Shown here: positions 1-7,904 of the stretch, in pieces
Layout of the letters: the number at the start of each line of letters is the position of its first letter
How positions within the stretch are numbered: position 1 is the first letter of the stretch
Assembly (NCBI GenBank): GCA_021770245.1
Contig: JAETRI010000028.1
Coordinates: forward strand, 1 to 41,902
DNA from: Lachnospiraceae bacterium
Lineage (GTDB): Bacteria; Bacillota; Clostridia; Lachnospirales; Lachnospiraceae
Length of the DNA: 41,902 nt
Reading direction: 5' to 3'
Notes under the pieces: model-generated
Told to the model about the DNA's origin: nothing
Database searches by the model: none
Seen by the model: only the letters and a program-made list of their open reading frames with translations
Made by a program: the position numbers and the translations under genes

Positions 1-762
1 ATCCGTCTGGACGTAAAAGCGGAGGAGACGGTATACCGCCCGGGGAAAGAAGGGGATGTGGCCGTGAACCTCTACGACATTGAACCGCACCTGAGGCGGA
101 GCGGGGATCTCCCCCGTCACAACCGTTTCTACCAGGCGATGACGGACAGCAGCCGGCTGCCCAGCGGGGAAAAGGACTATGAGAGACTGCCCGACCTGTA
201 TGTACTGATGATCCTGGACCGGGATCCGTTCGGATATGGCCAGATGGTGTACAGCATCAGGAACCGGTGCGAGGAAGTGGAGGAGCTGGCGTATGAGGAC
301 GGTCTACACTTCTATTACTTTAATACCCGGGGAGAGCTGGGAGGGAACGAAGAGATCAGGAGGATGCTGAAATATCTGCAGGACAGCCGGGAGGAGAATG
401 CGACGGACGAGGCGACGAGATGCCTGCACGGATATACACAGCGGGTGAAAATCCAGCCGGAGGTGAGACAAAGCTATATGTTATGGGAAGAATATGTGGA
501 AGAACTGAAGGAAGAAGGCAGAGAGGAAGGCCGACAGGAAGGTAGGCGGGAAGGTAGAGCAGAAGGAAGGCAAGAGGGAAAGCAGGAAGGAAAAGAGGAG
601 GGGATCCGCCAGTCCATATTGGATTTACTGGAAGGATACGGAGACATTCCGGAGCGGATATCGGAGCGCCTATATGCCGAAAAGGATTCCGACATTCTGA
701 GAAGATGGCTGAAGCTGGCAGCACGGGCAGACAGTTTGGAAAATTTTGAAGCGGAAATATGA
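1..762 (+). CDS. Rpn/PD-(D/E)XK nuclease family transposase, 5'-truncated by the window
   Basis: The reading frame is open from base 1 to the TGA at 760-762, so the start lies outside the window; a GTG at 58 is probably internal. The first codons read IRLDVKAEE, which resembles the R-x-D-V catalytic-core region of the Rpn/PD-(D/E)XK nuclease family. The middle (DLYVLMILDRDPFG, then a YFNTRGE segment) also fits that family. The tail is a charged stretch of repeated EGR/EGK units (about bases 514-603) followed by a helical end, typical of Rpn proteins. Known members are nucleases linked to recombination or phage defence. The expected G-x-x-x-N-I/V-E-x-Q part of the core is altered here (GDVAVNLYDIEP), so activity is uncertain. 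No transposon ends are visible. Confidence 0.75.
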   Translation: MRLDVKAEETVYRPGKEGDVAVNLYDIEPHLRRSGDLPRHNRFYQAMTDSSRLPSGEKDYERLPDLYVLMILDRDPFGYGQMVYSIRNRCEEVEELAYEDGLHFYYFNTRGELGGNEEIRRMLKYLQDSREENATDEATRCLHGYTQRVKIQPEVRQSYMLWEEYVEELKEEGREEGRQEGRREGRAEGRQEGKQEGKEEGIRQSILDLLEGYGDIPERISERLYAEKDSDILRRWLKLAARADSLENFEAEI

Positions 763-881
763 GAAAACGAATTGATCAGGCAATACCCGTGTTCGTTATC
801 GGCCGGGAGCACCTCCTTGATAATTGAATAGACTTTATGCTTTGGCTGTAATATACTTAATTGTGATGGAAGGATGAGCAT

Positions 882-1094
882 ATGGATAACGAAAGTAAGG
901 AAATGTTTCAAAAGGTTTTAGATCGCCTCAATATCATAGAATTAAAACAAGACCGCACAACAAAGAAGCTGGAAGATTTACGGCTTGATGTGGCAATTGC
1001 CAAAAGGGATGTCAGGCATGACATTCATCAGCTAAAGGACGAAATGGAGACAGTTATAGAAGTTTTGAAAATGAATGAACTGATACCACAATAA
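882..1094 (+). CDS. small coiled-coil hypothetical protein
   Basis: This 70-residue protein begins at an ATG preceded by GGAAGGATG-like ribosome-binding sequence. It is highly charged and predicted to be nearly all helix, with heptad-like spacing of I, L and V (KVLDRLNIIELKQD, KKLEDLRLDVAIAKRDV). It has no signal peptide, membrane segment or catalytic motif. It lies 120 bp after the Rpn-type gene on the same strand but is probably transcribed separately. Small coiled-coil proteins of this sort are common in Lachnospiraceae near mobile or accessory genes. Function unknown. Confidence 0.6.
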   Translation: MDNESKEMFQKVLDRLNIIELKQDRTTKKLEDLRLDVAIAKRDVRHDIHQLKDEMETVIEVLKMNELIPQ

Positions 1095-1184
1095 ATGCGA
1101 CGAACAAAAAGCACCGGACAGGCATCATAAGTGACGCATACAACAGAATTAAGCAAAAAGAAGCCGTATTCCCTGCCCATTGAG

Positions 1185-1239
1185 CCAGCCTGCGGACCGC
1201 TCCCGGAAGGACACTCCCGGCGGACGATCCTCAGGCTGG
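1185..1239 (-). terminator. stem-loop downstream of the glycopolymer operon
   Basis: Arms CCAGCCTG (1185-1192) and CAGGCTGG (1232-1239) enclose a GC-rich, partly self-complementary interior. It lies just beyond the stop of the last minus-strand gene, so it could end that operon. No T-run follows, so a classical intrinsic terminator is not shown. The remaining part of 1095-1296 holds nothing else recognisable. Confidence 0.35.
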
Positions 1240-1296
1240 AGGAAAATTCCAAAGTCATCCCGGAAACACATGCAAGCAGGGAGCCCGCTGATTGGG

Positions 1297-2493
1297 TTAG
1301 CAACGATCCAGCGCCTGATGGATCCTCTCCCCACAACTGCTTTCATGGATCTTGGCTTGTCTGCGGTCCGCCCGTTCCACATAAGAAAGATATGCCTCCA
1401 GATCCACAAGCCTGCTCTCCATGGCCTCCGAAGGAGCTTCGGACATTTTATCCGCAAGGTACCGGTCTAAAAGCTGCCTTTGGAACACATCCCGGTACCA
1501 TTCCTCATCCGGCCGGTACCATCTCCCGTATGCCTGTTTTTGACTCACATGGATATCTACCATCTGATCCGCCTGATTCGGGCATAACCGGATCACATCT
1601 CCCAAAACCCGGTAAGAATAAAATCTTTTCCATCCGCCTCTTATGTCTTCCATTTTACCGAGCTTTTCCGGAAGAAGGCAGAATACCTTCAGCCTTTTGT
1701 CCAAAGGATCCGGCTCCAGCAGACAGTTTCCCGTATTGGGCACCAATAATATCCTGCCCTGGATCTCCATCACATTGGAATAACCAATTTCATCGTACTC
1801 CTCCGGCGGCAGGTATCTTTCCGTCACTCCCGTATCCGGTTCCCATCTGATAACACTGCCGCTTTTTAACAGGGAAAACCAAAACGCGGTCCCGTCATAA
1901 CCGACATCCGTAAACTGATAATCCCCGATTTGTTCGACGGAAAGGGTCTTTTCCTCCACATCGATGCACACAAGATAGGAACGCTCCCTTATGACCGTAT
2001 ATACTTTCGTTCCCCTTTTCACATACTGTCTGTAGAAAACAGGAGCGTTCCTGTCTGCCGCCTCCTTCAAAACGGGATCCATCGGAAGATCCCAGTATTC
2101 TGTCTTTCGTCCTTTTATATCAAATACTACAACCGGTTGTTCCAGGCTGGACGGCAGAAGCCATATCCGATCCCCGATCCGATAGGAATCCACATATCGG
2201 TTTCCGGTGTCCCCTTTTTCTGTAACCGGATAATAAATCCGCTCCTTTGTGTCCCTATTCCAGACACAGATTCGTTTCGCATAACCCGGTACAAAGATCA
2301 GTTCCCTTCCGTAAGAATAAATCCGATAGTACAGGCCGTCCTGCAGAGGTCTTTCTCCCTCAAAGGAAAACAGATACTCCGCCCTCCCGGTCGCCCTGTC
2401 TATCGAAAAGCAGGCGTTACACAGGGTATCTGCTACGATCCATGAGTCTTCTGTTTCAAAGGCATCCGCAAATGACAGTTTCAGATCCCGCAT
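1297..2493 (-). CDS. hypothetical protein, repeat-rich (possible beta-propeller)
   Basis: This 398-residue protein has an ATG preceded by GAGAGGAG six bases upstream. It has no signal peptide or membrane segment. It contains recurring blocks of about 45-50 residues that follow a pattern of hydrophobic strand, aromatic W/F/Y, then a basic/acidic turn (for example KRICVWNRDTKERIYYPV, GRKTEYWDLPMD, GSVIRWEPDTGVTERYLPP). This suggests a WD/Kelch-like beta-propeller, but the fold is inferred from pattern only. The C-terminus is helical and charged. It is the last gene of the minus-strand glycopolymer cluster, 12 bp after the methyltransferase, so it may bind or sense the polymer or its building block. 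I do not recognise a specific family. Confidence 0.6.
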   Translation of the reverse strand: MRDLKLSFADAFETEDSWIVADTLCNACFSIDRATGRAEYLFSFEGERPLQDGLYYRIYSYGRELIFVPGYAKRICVWNRDTKERIYYPVTEKGDTGNRYVDSYRIGDRIWLLPSSLEQPVVVFDIKGRKTEYWDLPMDPVLKEAADRNAPVFYRQYVKRGTKVYTVIRERSYLVCIDVEEKTLSVEQIGDYQFTDVGYDGTAFWFSLLKSGSVIRWEPDTGVTERYLPPEEYDEIGYSNVMEIQGRILLVPNTGNCLLEPDPLDKRLKVFCLLPEKLGKMEDIRGGWKRFYSYRVLGDVIRLCPNQADQMVDIHVSQKQAYGRWYRPDEEWYRDVFQRQLLDRYLADKMSEAPSEAMESRLVDLEAYLSYVERADRRQAKIHESSCGERIHQALDRC

Positions 2494-2505
2494 TCTATAC
2501 TCCTC

Positions 2506-3255
2506 TCAGTTTTTAGGTTTCTCACATATCGCATAGATGCTTCCGCTCAGTCCCGGATATCTTTCTGCCAGCTTCTCCATACCATATAATTGATCTTTTC
2601 CAATGATTTCATTTTCTATCATTTTATTTAGCTGAAAATCCGCAAACTCCTTCACAAAAGTTCCTCCCTTTTCCAGGAGTTTGAAGGATGATTTTTCTAT
2701 CAAGTTCTGTAATTTGGGAAGATCAAAAACTCTCCTATGCCCATGAGCCAGATCATTTTCCGTTAATTCATATAGATCAGTTAAAAGGCCCATATCTAAA
2801 GCCATTTGCCGTGATAAAGCCTGTCCATTTGGGACCGTAATAAACAATCTTCCGCCAGGTTTCAGAGCACGATAAGCAATTTCTAAGATCTGAAAAGGAT
2901 CCACGACATGTTCCAAAACATAACTGCAAAAAATATTGTCATATTTATTCTCATATACCAAATCTTCAAATAATGAATATATAAATGTAACATTTTCCTT
3001 TTTGACAACTTCATCTTCCAGCTTTTCCAGCATTCTTTTGCTTCCATCTACTACGTCCAGTCTTTCCACCAGATCCGATAGAATACTGGTAGAGTATCCA
3101 TCAGAGCAGCCCATCTCCAAAGCTATATTCCCCGGCAGCAGTTCTATATTTTTTAAATAAATCCTGATATACGCATCTGTACTCCATTTTGAGATCGGCG
3201 AAGTAAACGTCTTATATGTCTCGAACACCTTATCCAGAAATTCGGTTTCCTTCAT
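2506..3255 (-). CDS. class I SAM-dependent methyltransferase
   Basis: The 249-residue protein has a Methyltransf_11/25-type Rossmann fold. Motif I is LEMGCSDGYS (about residue 38) and the post-I acid is in LDVVDGS. Motif II is YDNIFCSYVLEHV, and motif III is LKPGGRLFITVPNG. The last of these, together with LEHVVDP, is characteristic of small-molecule or sugar O/N-methyltransferases and ubiE-like enzymes. The ATG at 3255 is chosen over upstream TTG codons because GGAGG lies 10 nt before it and too close to the TTG at 3264. It follows the FkbM gene by 72 bp on the same strand, so a role in methylating a sugar or polyol of the glycopolymer is likely. The substrate cannot be read from sequence. 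Confidence 0.8.
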   Translation of the reverse strand: MKETEFLDKVFETYKTFTSPISKWSTDAYIRIYLKNIELLPGNIALEMGCSDGYSTSILSDLVERLDVVDGSKRMLEKLEDEVVKKENVTFIYSLFEDLVYENKYDNIFCSYVLEHVVDPFQILEIAYRALKPGGRLFITVPNGQALSRQMALDMGLLTDLYELTENDLAHGHRRVFDLPKLQNLIEKSSFKLLEKGGTFVKEFADFQLNKMIENEIIGKDQLYGMEKLAERYPGLSGSIYAICEKPKN

Positions 3256-3327
3256 TACCAACAAACCTCCCTTTCCTATTGAATCCTATTGATATCCTCC
3301 ATCCTCAGCACCCTTTTAAACAGACGA

Positions 3328-4785
3328 CTACACCATTGCGTATAATATTGTTTCGTATTTATAAAGTGAATAATGGCGATAGTATAGTTTATATTCCGGC
3401 ACCAGCGACAGAATATAAGCCGGGATATCCACAAAATCCGCCGCCTTATGATAGATGGAGATGGCAAGCACCGGCTTCTGGCTTCGAATGATATTTTCAC
3501 ACCCTTTTAAAGCCTCCAGCTCCGCTCCCTCGATATCCATTTTGATCAGCGTTACTTCTTCGTCCTGCAGAGCGCTGTCCAAGGTCGTCACTTCGACCAC
3601 GCCGGCTGCCGTTTCCGATATTTTTGAGAGTGCCGACCCGCCGTCACTAAAATGTAACGTTGTTTTCTCCGACCATAATCCTTTATCCGACAGGGTAAAT
3701 CTCTGATACTGCTTATTTCTGCTGATATTCCGGCAATGGGCATAATTCGCCTTATCGGGTTCAAACGAATAGATATGCCGGTAGCGGCCGTTCGTCAATT
3801 CAATAAATTTCTGAACCGTACCGCAGTCAAAGCAGCCCACGTCTACAAATATTTCTTCGCTCCCCAGCCGCAATGCCGGCAAATCGAAATACTGTATCCC
3901 GTATTGGAACGGATTATCGCTGCTACATGGCATCAAAACTCTGTCTTTTTTATAGCCAAGCGCCTGTATCTTATCAAGGAGTGCATAGCTTAGTGACCTC
4001 TGGCCGCATCCCATCAGGATATTCACATCCGGGCCGAAAACCTTTACTGCCTCCAGGCTTACGATCGGCAGCCCCCGCCAAACCGTTTCCTGGAGCAAGG
4101 CATTATCCGTGCAGATTCCTTTCAGGCAGATCCCCATTTCCAAAAAACGGGAGCCAAAATAATTCAGTATCGTCCAGTTGGGAACATACAGGAAATTTTC
4201 CTGTTCCTTCTGATACCTGCCGGTCCTTATCCAGTCACCAAGCGTTTTATACCCTCCTGCATCTTTCAAAACGGCGCTGCTCTCTCTCTGCATAGCAAGA
4301 TAATAGCGGATATCGCAGCTCATCTTTGCCAACATCGCATAGTGGAACACGCACTTACTTTCCGTATCCCTCAGGCTCCGATACCACGGAAATACCTCCC
4401 ATATCTCTCCCCTTTCCGTCTCCTGCATCTGATATAGATCTGACGCCAACTCACTCCATTTCAACCCGCAATAATCAGTGATACCCAGAACCTGCAGGAT
4501 ATTTTTGATCTCTTTCTGATATTTATCCTGTACGGCAATGATGATAGACACGTTTTCCCGTACTAGCTTTGAAAACTCCCACACCGTAAGCACGGGGAGT
4601 CCCAGGACCTGTTCCTCCGTACGCTTTGTTTGGACAAACCCCTTCACCTTTCCCTGATCCATTCTTTCCTTTAGGAAATAATATACGGTTTTTGCACAAA
4701 ATCCCGTTCCGTACAGATAAATGTCCCCCGACAGGTGATGCACCTGTTCCAGCACAGTCCTGATATCATTGATCACGATTCCCAT
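3328..4785 (-). CDS. FkbM-family methyltransferase with N-terminal Rossmann-like domains
   Basis: The 485-residue protein has at least two parts. The C-terminal 200 residues are an FkbM O-methyltransferase: VDVGCFDCGTVQKFIEL is the SAM-binding loop, IYSFEPDKANY the post-motif acid, and LIKMDIEGAELEALKG the hallmark FkbM motif. The N-terminal 280 residues hold two Rossmann-like nucleotide-binding units (IYLYGTGFCAKTVYYFL near residue 22, and ILMGCGQRSLSYALLDKI further on), like the partner domains often fused to FkbM in glycan clusters. The start is an ATG 10 nt after the end of the decayed radical SAM gene; GAAAGG upstream is a weak ribosome-binding site. It probably methylates a sugar of the surface polymer. 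It is full length with no breaks. Confidence 0.8.
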   Translation of the reverse strand: MGIVINDIRTVLEQVHHLSGDIYLYGTGFCAKTVYYFLKERMDQGKVKGFVQTKRTEEQVLGLPVLTVWEFSKLVRENVSIIIAVQDKYQKEIKNILQVLGITDYCGLKWSELASDLYQMQETERGEIWEVFPWYRSLRDTESKCVFHYAMLAKMSCDIRYYLAMQRESSAVLKDAGGYKTLGDWIRTGRYQKEQENFLYVPNWTILNYFGSRFLEMGICLKGICTDNALLQETVWRGLPIVSLEAVKVFGPDVNILMGCGQRSLSYALLDKIQALGYKKDRVLMPCSSDNPFQYGIQYFDLPALRLGSEEIFVDVGCFDCGTVQKFIELTNGRYRHIYSFEPDKANYAHCRNISRNKQYQRFTLSDKGLWSEKTTLHFSDGGSALSKISETAAGVVEVTTLDSALQDEEVTLIKMDIEGAELEALKGCENIIRSQKPVLAISIYHKAADFVDIPAYILSLVPEYKLYYRHYSLYKYETILYAMV

Positions 4786-4795
4786 ATTTTTAAAA

Positions 4796-5988
4796 CTACC
4801 TTTCTAGAGTTCCTGCGTCAGACTCTCTTTTCCAAATATCATAGATCATATCTTCGATCGTTATTACGCATGCCTTGGTTTTTTCCTAAAAGAATCAGCC
4901 AAAATTTTTCCGTCGTTCAATGGCGTCACTATGACAAGATCATAGCGATTCCAGTCACAGCTTTCCGGATCAATCGTCCGTATTCCGTACCATTCCCGGC
5001 AATTCCGATCGGCAACCGTCGGAGCAAAGCAAACTCTTTTAATTCTTCATATAGCCGATGTCCCCAATTCGCAAAACCATAAATTAAAATATTTTTATAC
5101 CCGTTTTCCTGACAATATCCGGAAAAAGCATTCGGACTTTTTTTCTGTAGTATCAGCCATTTACTCATTAATACATATAACAACCGATATTCTGTTCCCG
5201 GCAGCATTCTCTTGTCGTGAATATTGCTGCCTCCCCACCAGAATATTTTCTCACTTTTTAGCCTTTCATCCTTTAATACATCCATATATTCTTCATAATA
5301 TGGATGCGCCGGATTCAATATATCCTTTTCCAGATACTCATCCTCGGTCAATTGGAACCACTTATAAATGGGATTCAGCCGAACCTCATCCATGCCCCCC
5401 AAGATATTTGTAGGTTGCCCTCTGAAAGCTGTTTGCTGTCACCGCTCATCTGATATAATAATCGGACAGATGCTTGATCCCGTCCCAGTGTTCCTCATCA
5501 AATAAGACTCCGTTTGTCTCGAGCGTAATCTTCAGATCCGGATTAACCGGCTTAAGAGATTCCAGCATTTCCATCACATAAGGGGAAGCAAAGCAGTCGC
5601 CTTGTCCGTCCGTTGACAGGAAGTTTGCCGTCGGCAGATAGGGTTTCAGCATCTCAATAATACGCTTCATATTATCAAGATATCCCTGGTCCGGCACAAA
5701 TACCTCTTTTCTGCATGACGGGCAGGAGTGGTTACAGATATAATCGATCGCACAATTAAATTCCACCGGTCTGTCCAGCGGTATTAATTTTTCCTTCTCG
5801 GAGGCTTCGTCTATCTCTCTAAGGCTGTTGTTTTCGCATCGCGGGCAGCTCCTTTGACGGCAATACCGAAAGCTGCCGTCGCGTACCGACTCCCTGAGTT
5901 CCTCCGCTGCAGCGCTGTTCCACACCTCTTCCAATGTATTTTCCAAAAGATTACCCAACTTCTTAAGGAAATTGAAACGAAGTTTCAA
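4796..5988 (-). pseudogene. decayed radical SAM protein with C-terminal Rossmann-like module
   Basis: Reading on the minus strand, 5988-5446 encodes NLLENTLEEVWNS-type N-terminal sequence, a C-x-x-C cluster (SCPRC), and the radical SAM signature C-x3-C-x2-C (CNHSCPSC, bases 5713-5736), ending at a TGA after SDYYIR. The frame then changes. From about 5402 it reads MDEVRLNPIYKW and ILNPAHPYYEEY, the usual C-terminal part of the same family. The roughly 40-50 residues normally between these are missing, so a deletion and frameshift are inferred. After GFANWGHRLYEEL another frameshift near 4930 moves the continuation TIDPESCDWNRYDLVIVT into a different frame, and a third near 4870 gives ITIEDMIYDIW up to a TAG at 4796. 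The N-terminal first iron-sulfur segment is also absent. Multiple lesions make it a pseudogene unless sequencing errors explain them. Confidence 0.75.
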
Positions 5989-6051
5989 TCTTTTCCCTCC
6001 AATTGATCAGTTTATCGGATAATCTATAAAAGCCAACGGCGGTCCCCTTTT

Positions 6052-6519
6052 TTAGAGACCGAAAATGATATCCTCAAACTTCAGGATCGCGAAATCCCCT
6101 TTTTCAGCCAATTTCTCTGCAATCTCGTCAAAATCATAAGCTGTCACGACAACGGCATCTACCTGCGGCAGCTCCTCGGACGGATCGTAGATAGGAAGCG
6201 AATAGGTCAGTCTGTCCGCACGTTGGTCAATTCCGTATACCACCTGTACTCTGCTCCCCTCCAGATCGTCGATCACCCGCTGTCCAATGTGGCTCATGCC
6301 GTAAACAGCGATTTTTTCATAACCGTGTTCCTCAAAATAAGCAGATAACTCTTTGTGATGCTGCTTTGTCACCACATATTGGTTCATTGTCCGGAAAAGA
6401 TTTAAATACTTAGTAACATCCTCCCGTCTCTTTTTCTCTTTTCCATGTTTCAACGCACATATCCCTATGGCCCCAAATAAAAGGCCGCAAAAAAAACAGA
6501 TAACATCTCTCATTTTCAT
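6052..6519 (-). CDS. membrane-anchored protein with Rossmann-like C-terminal module
   Basis: From the ATG at 6519 (AGAAGG just upstream; an in-frame ATG at 6513 and upstream ATGs are alternatives) the protein has 155 residues. Residues about 5-23 (VICFFCGLLFGAIGICAL) form one membrane helix, followed by a basic stretch that should face the cytoplasm. The rest is a helical linker and a Rossmann-like module. This has a glycine-rich turn in IAVYGMSHIGQRVIDDL, a second strand ending in an acid (VVYGIDQRAD), and later strands (VDAVVVTAYD, FAILKFEDIIFGL). The same module occurs at the end of the neighbouring radical SAM pseudogene and at the start of the FkbM protein. It may be a membrane-tethered nucleotide-sugar-binding or accessory protein of glycan assembly. 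The catalytic role is unknown. Confidence 0.65.
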   Translation of the reverse strand: MKMRDVICFFCGLLFGAIGICALKHGKEKKRREDVTKYLNLFRTMNQYVVTKQHHKELSAYFEEHGYEKIAVYGMSHIGQRVIDDLEGSRVQVVYGIDQRADRLTYSLPIYDPSEELPQVDAVVVTAYDFDEIAEKLAEKGDFAILKFEDIIFGL

Positions 6520-6564
6520 CCTTCTGTTTCTCCTTTCCATTGCTCCTCTCTCTATTGTTCCTGC

Positions 6565-6589
6565 ATGCCGCAAGCTTTGCCTGCGGCAT
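6565..6589 (-). repeat. ATGCCGCA hairpin, leader of the 6519 gene
   Basis: Perfect 8-bp arms ATGCCGCA (6565-6572) and TGCGGCAT (6582-6589) enclose a 9-nt loop. It lies 46 nt upstream of the membrane-anchored gene and resembles the GCCGC hairpins at 14839, 16983, 21923, 38456 and 40315. Confidence 0.6.
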
Positions 6590-6626
6590 CACCGCCAATA
6601 AAGAGTTTGAAATTCCCTTATTAAGC

Positions 6627-7904
6627 TTATTCCCGCCAATCGATCAGGCTCTCCACATTTTCCGTCCCAAACACTGAAATCCCACACTGTTCCCAAACTT
6701 CTTTTCGTTCTCGAAAGGAATCATCTATCAGAATAGCGCTTTTGTCTTCTATATATCCGGACTTTGGATTTTCTCCCACAGATATCATTCGATCAAATAA
6801 TCCATCTGGAATACGGAACTGTTTTAAATATGACTTTATATCCCCTTGGTGCCTCGATAATAAAACGATTTGGTTTTTCTTATTTACACATTGATATAGA
6901 TATCGGATAAGCAGGGTGTTTATCCTTCCTTTTAATATCAGCGTATCATCCAGATCCACATAAACCGTTCGATAATCCAAAGACAATTTATAGCGGCTGA
7001 TCAAAGCTCTTTCCACATATGCATCATAACCATTCCGAATGATTTCTACCGGCAGTCCCATATGCATATAGAGCGTCAACAACGGAAAATTGATCCCTCT
7101 GTTTCTGCTAAGCCCCATAGTTCCTGCAATCCTGGCCGCCGCTTCCAACAGCTTGTATTCTCCCATACCATCTTTTTTTAATTGAAAAAACCAAGCCCCT
7201 ATAAATTTCAGCCGACTATTCAGAATATCGGCTATATATGAGATCTCAGCGTCTGTCTCCATCGTCTCCGAACGAACCGCTATCCCACTTTTTATCCGCA
7301 TACGTTTTCTCGCTGTACATACCTGCAGGATACCTTCCATATCAGTAAAGCAGTCTACCGTTATTTCTTCTCCCGGAAGGTATTCCGTGATCACCATATC
7401 TTCCGGATTTTCTATTTTCCTCCAATCAGCTTCACACGTAATCTTCCATGTCCCTTGTGAGCCCTGTCCTCTATCCGGTTTTACGAATACCGGATAAGAC
7501 TCCACCTCCTCCCGCGAAGAATACACTCTGGGTATGAAGGATTCCTGTTTCAGAAATTCATATGTTTTTCTTTTAAAACGTGTAATTTCCACCGTTTCAA
7601 GCTTGCTGGTAATAATTTTTGCATGGATCTCCTGCTGCCTGCGTGTCATGAATAAAAGGACATCATCGAAGGCCGGATAGAGAAACTCCACCCCTTCCCG
7701 CTCCAATATCTCATTTAACCTTTCAATGAAATTCTCTTCCCTGTAATACGGTACCATCAATGTCTGAGGATATACCATTTCCGCATGATCCCGTACGCTG
7801 GTCAATCCGAGCAGTTCAATATATTTATCATATCTTAACGCATTGCAGATTTCCAAACCAATTTCGCTGCCTGCCGGAAACACCGCCACTTTTATTGTCC
7901 TCAT
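6627..7904 (-). CDS. ATP-grasp protein with fused C-terminal HAD phosphatase-like domain
   Basis: The 425-residue protein begins with a pre-ATP-grasp Rossmann segment (VAVFPAGSEIGLEICNAL). It is followed by an ATP-grasp fold: VFVKPDRGQGSQGTWKI carries the ATP-binding lysine and glycine loop, VITEYLPGEEITVDCF the hinge and acid, and LLEAAARIAGTMGLSRNRGINF the metal-binding end, as in carbamoyl-phosphate-synthase-like ligases. From about residue 310 a HAD-type domain follows (VYVDLDDTLI, IVLLSRHQGD, AILIDDSFRER), with both aspartates of the DxD motif present. ATP-grasp enzymes join a carboxylate to an amine via acyl phosphate, so the protein may attach an amino acid or acid to an amino sugar, with the HAD domain acting on a phosphate. 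Its ATG overlaps the preceding stop (ATGA), so it is translationally coupled. Confidence 0.8.
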   Translation of the reverse strand: MRTIKVAVFPAGSEIGLEICNALRYDKYIELLGLTSVRDHAEMVYPQTLMVPYYREENFIERLNEILEREGVEFLYPAFDDVLLFMTRRQQEIHAKIITSKLETVEITRFKRKTYEFLKQESFIPRVYSSREEVESYPVFVKPDRGQGSQGTWKITCEADWRKIENPEDMVITEYLPGEEITVDCFTDMEGILQVCTARKRMRIKSGIAVRSETMETDAEISYIADILNSRLKFIGAWFFQLKKDGMGEYKLLEAAARIAGTMGLSRNRGINFPLLTLYMHMGLPVEIIRNGYDAYVERALISRYKLSLDYRTVYVDLDDTLILKGRINTLLIRYLYQCVNKKNQIVLLSRHQGDIKSYLKQFRIPDGLFDRMISVGENPKSGYIEDKSAILIDDSFRERKEVWEQCGISVFGTENVESLIDWRE

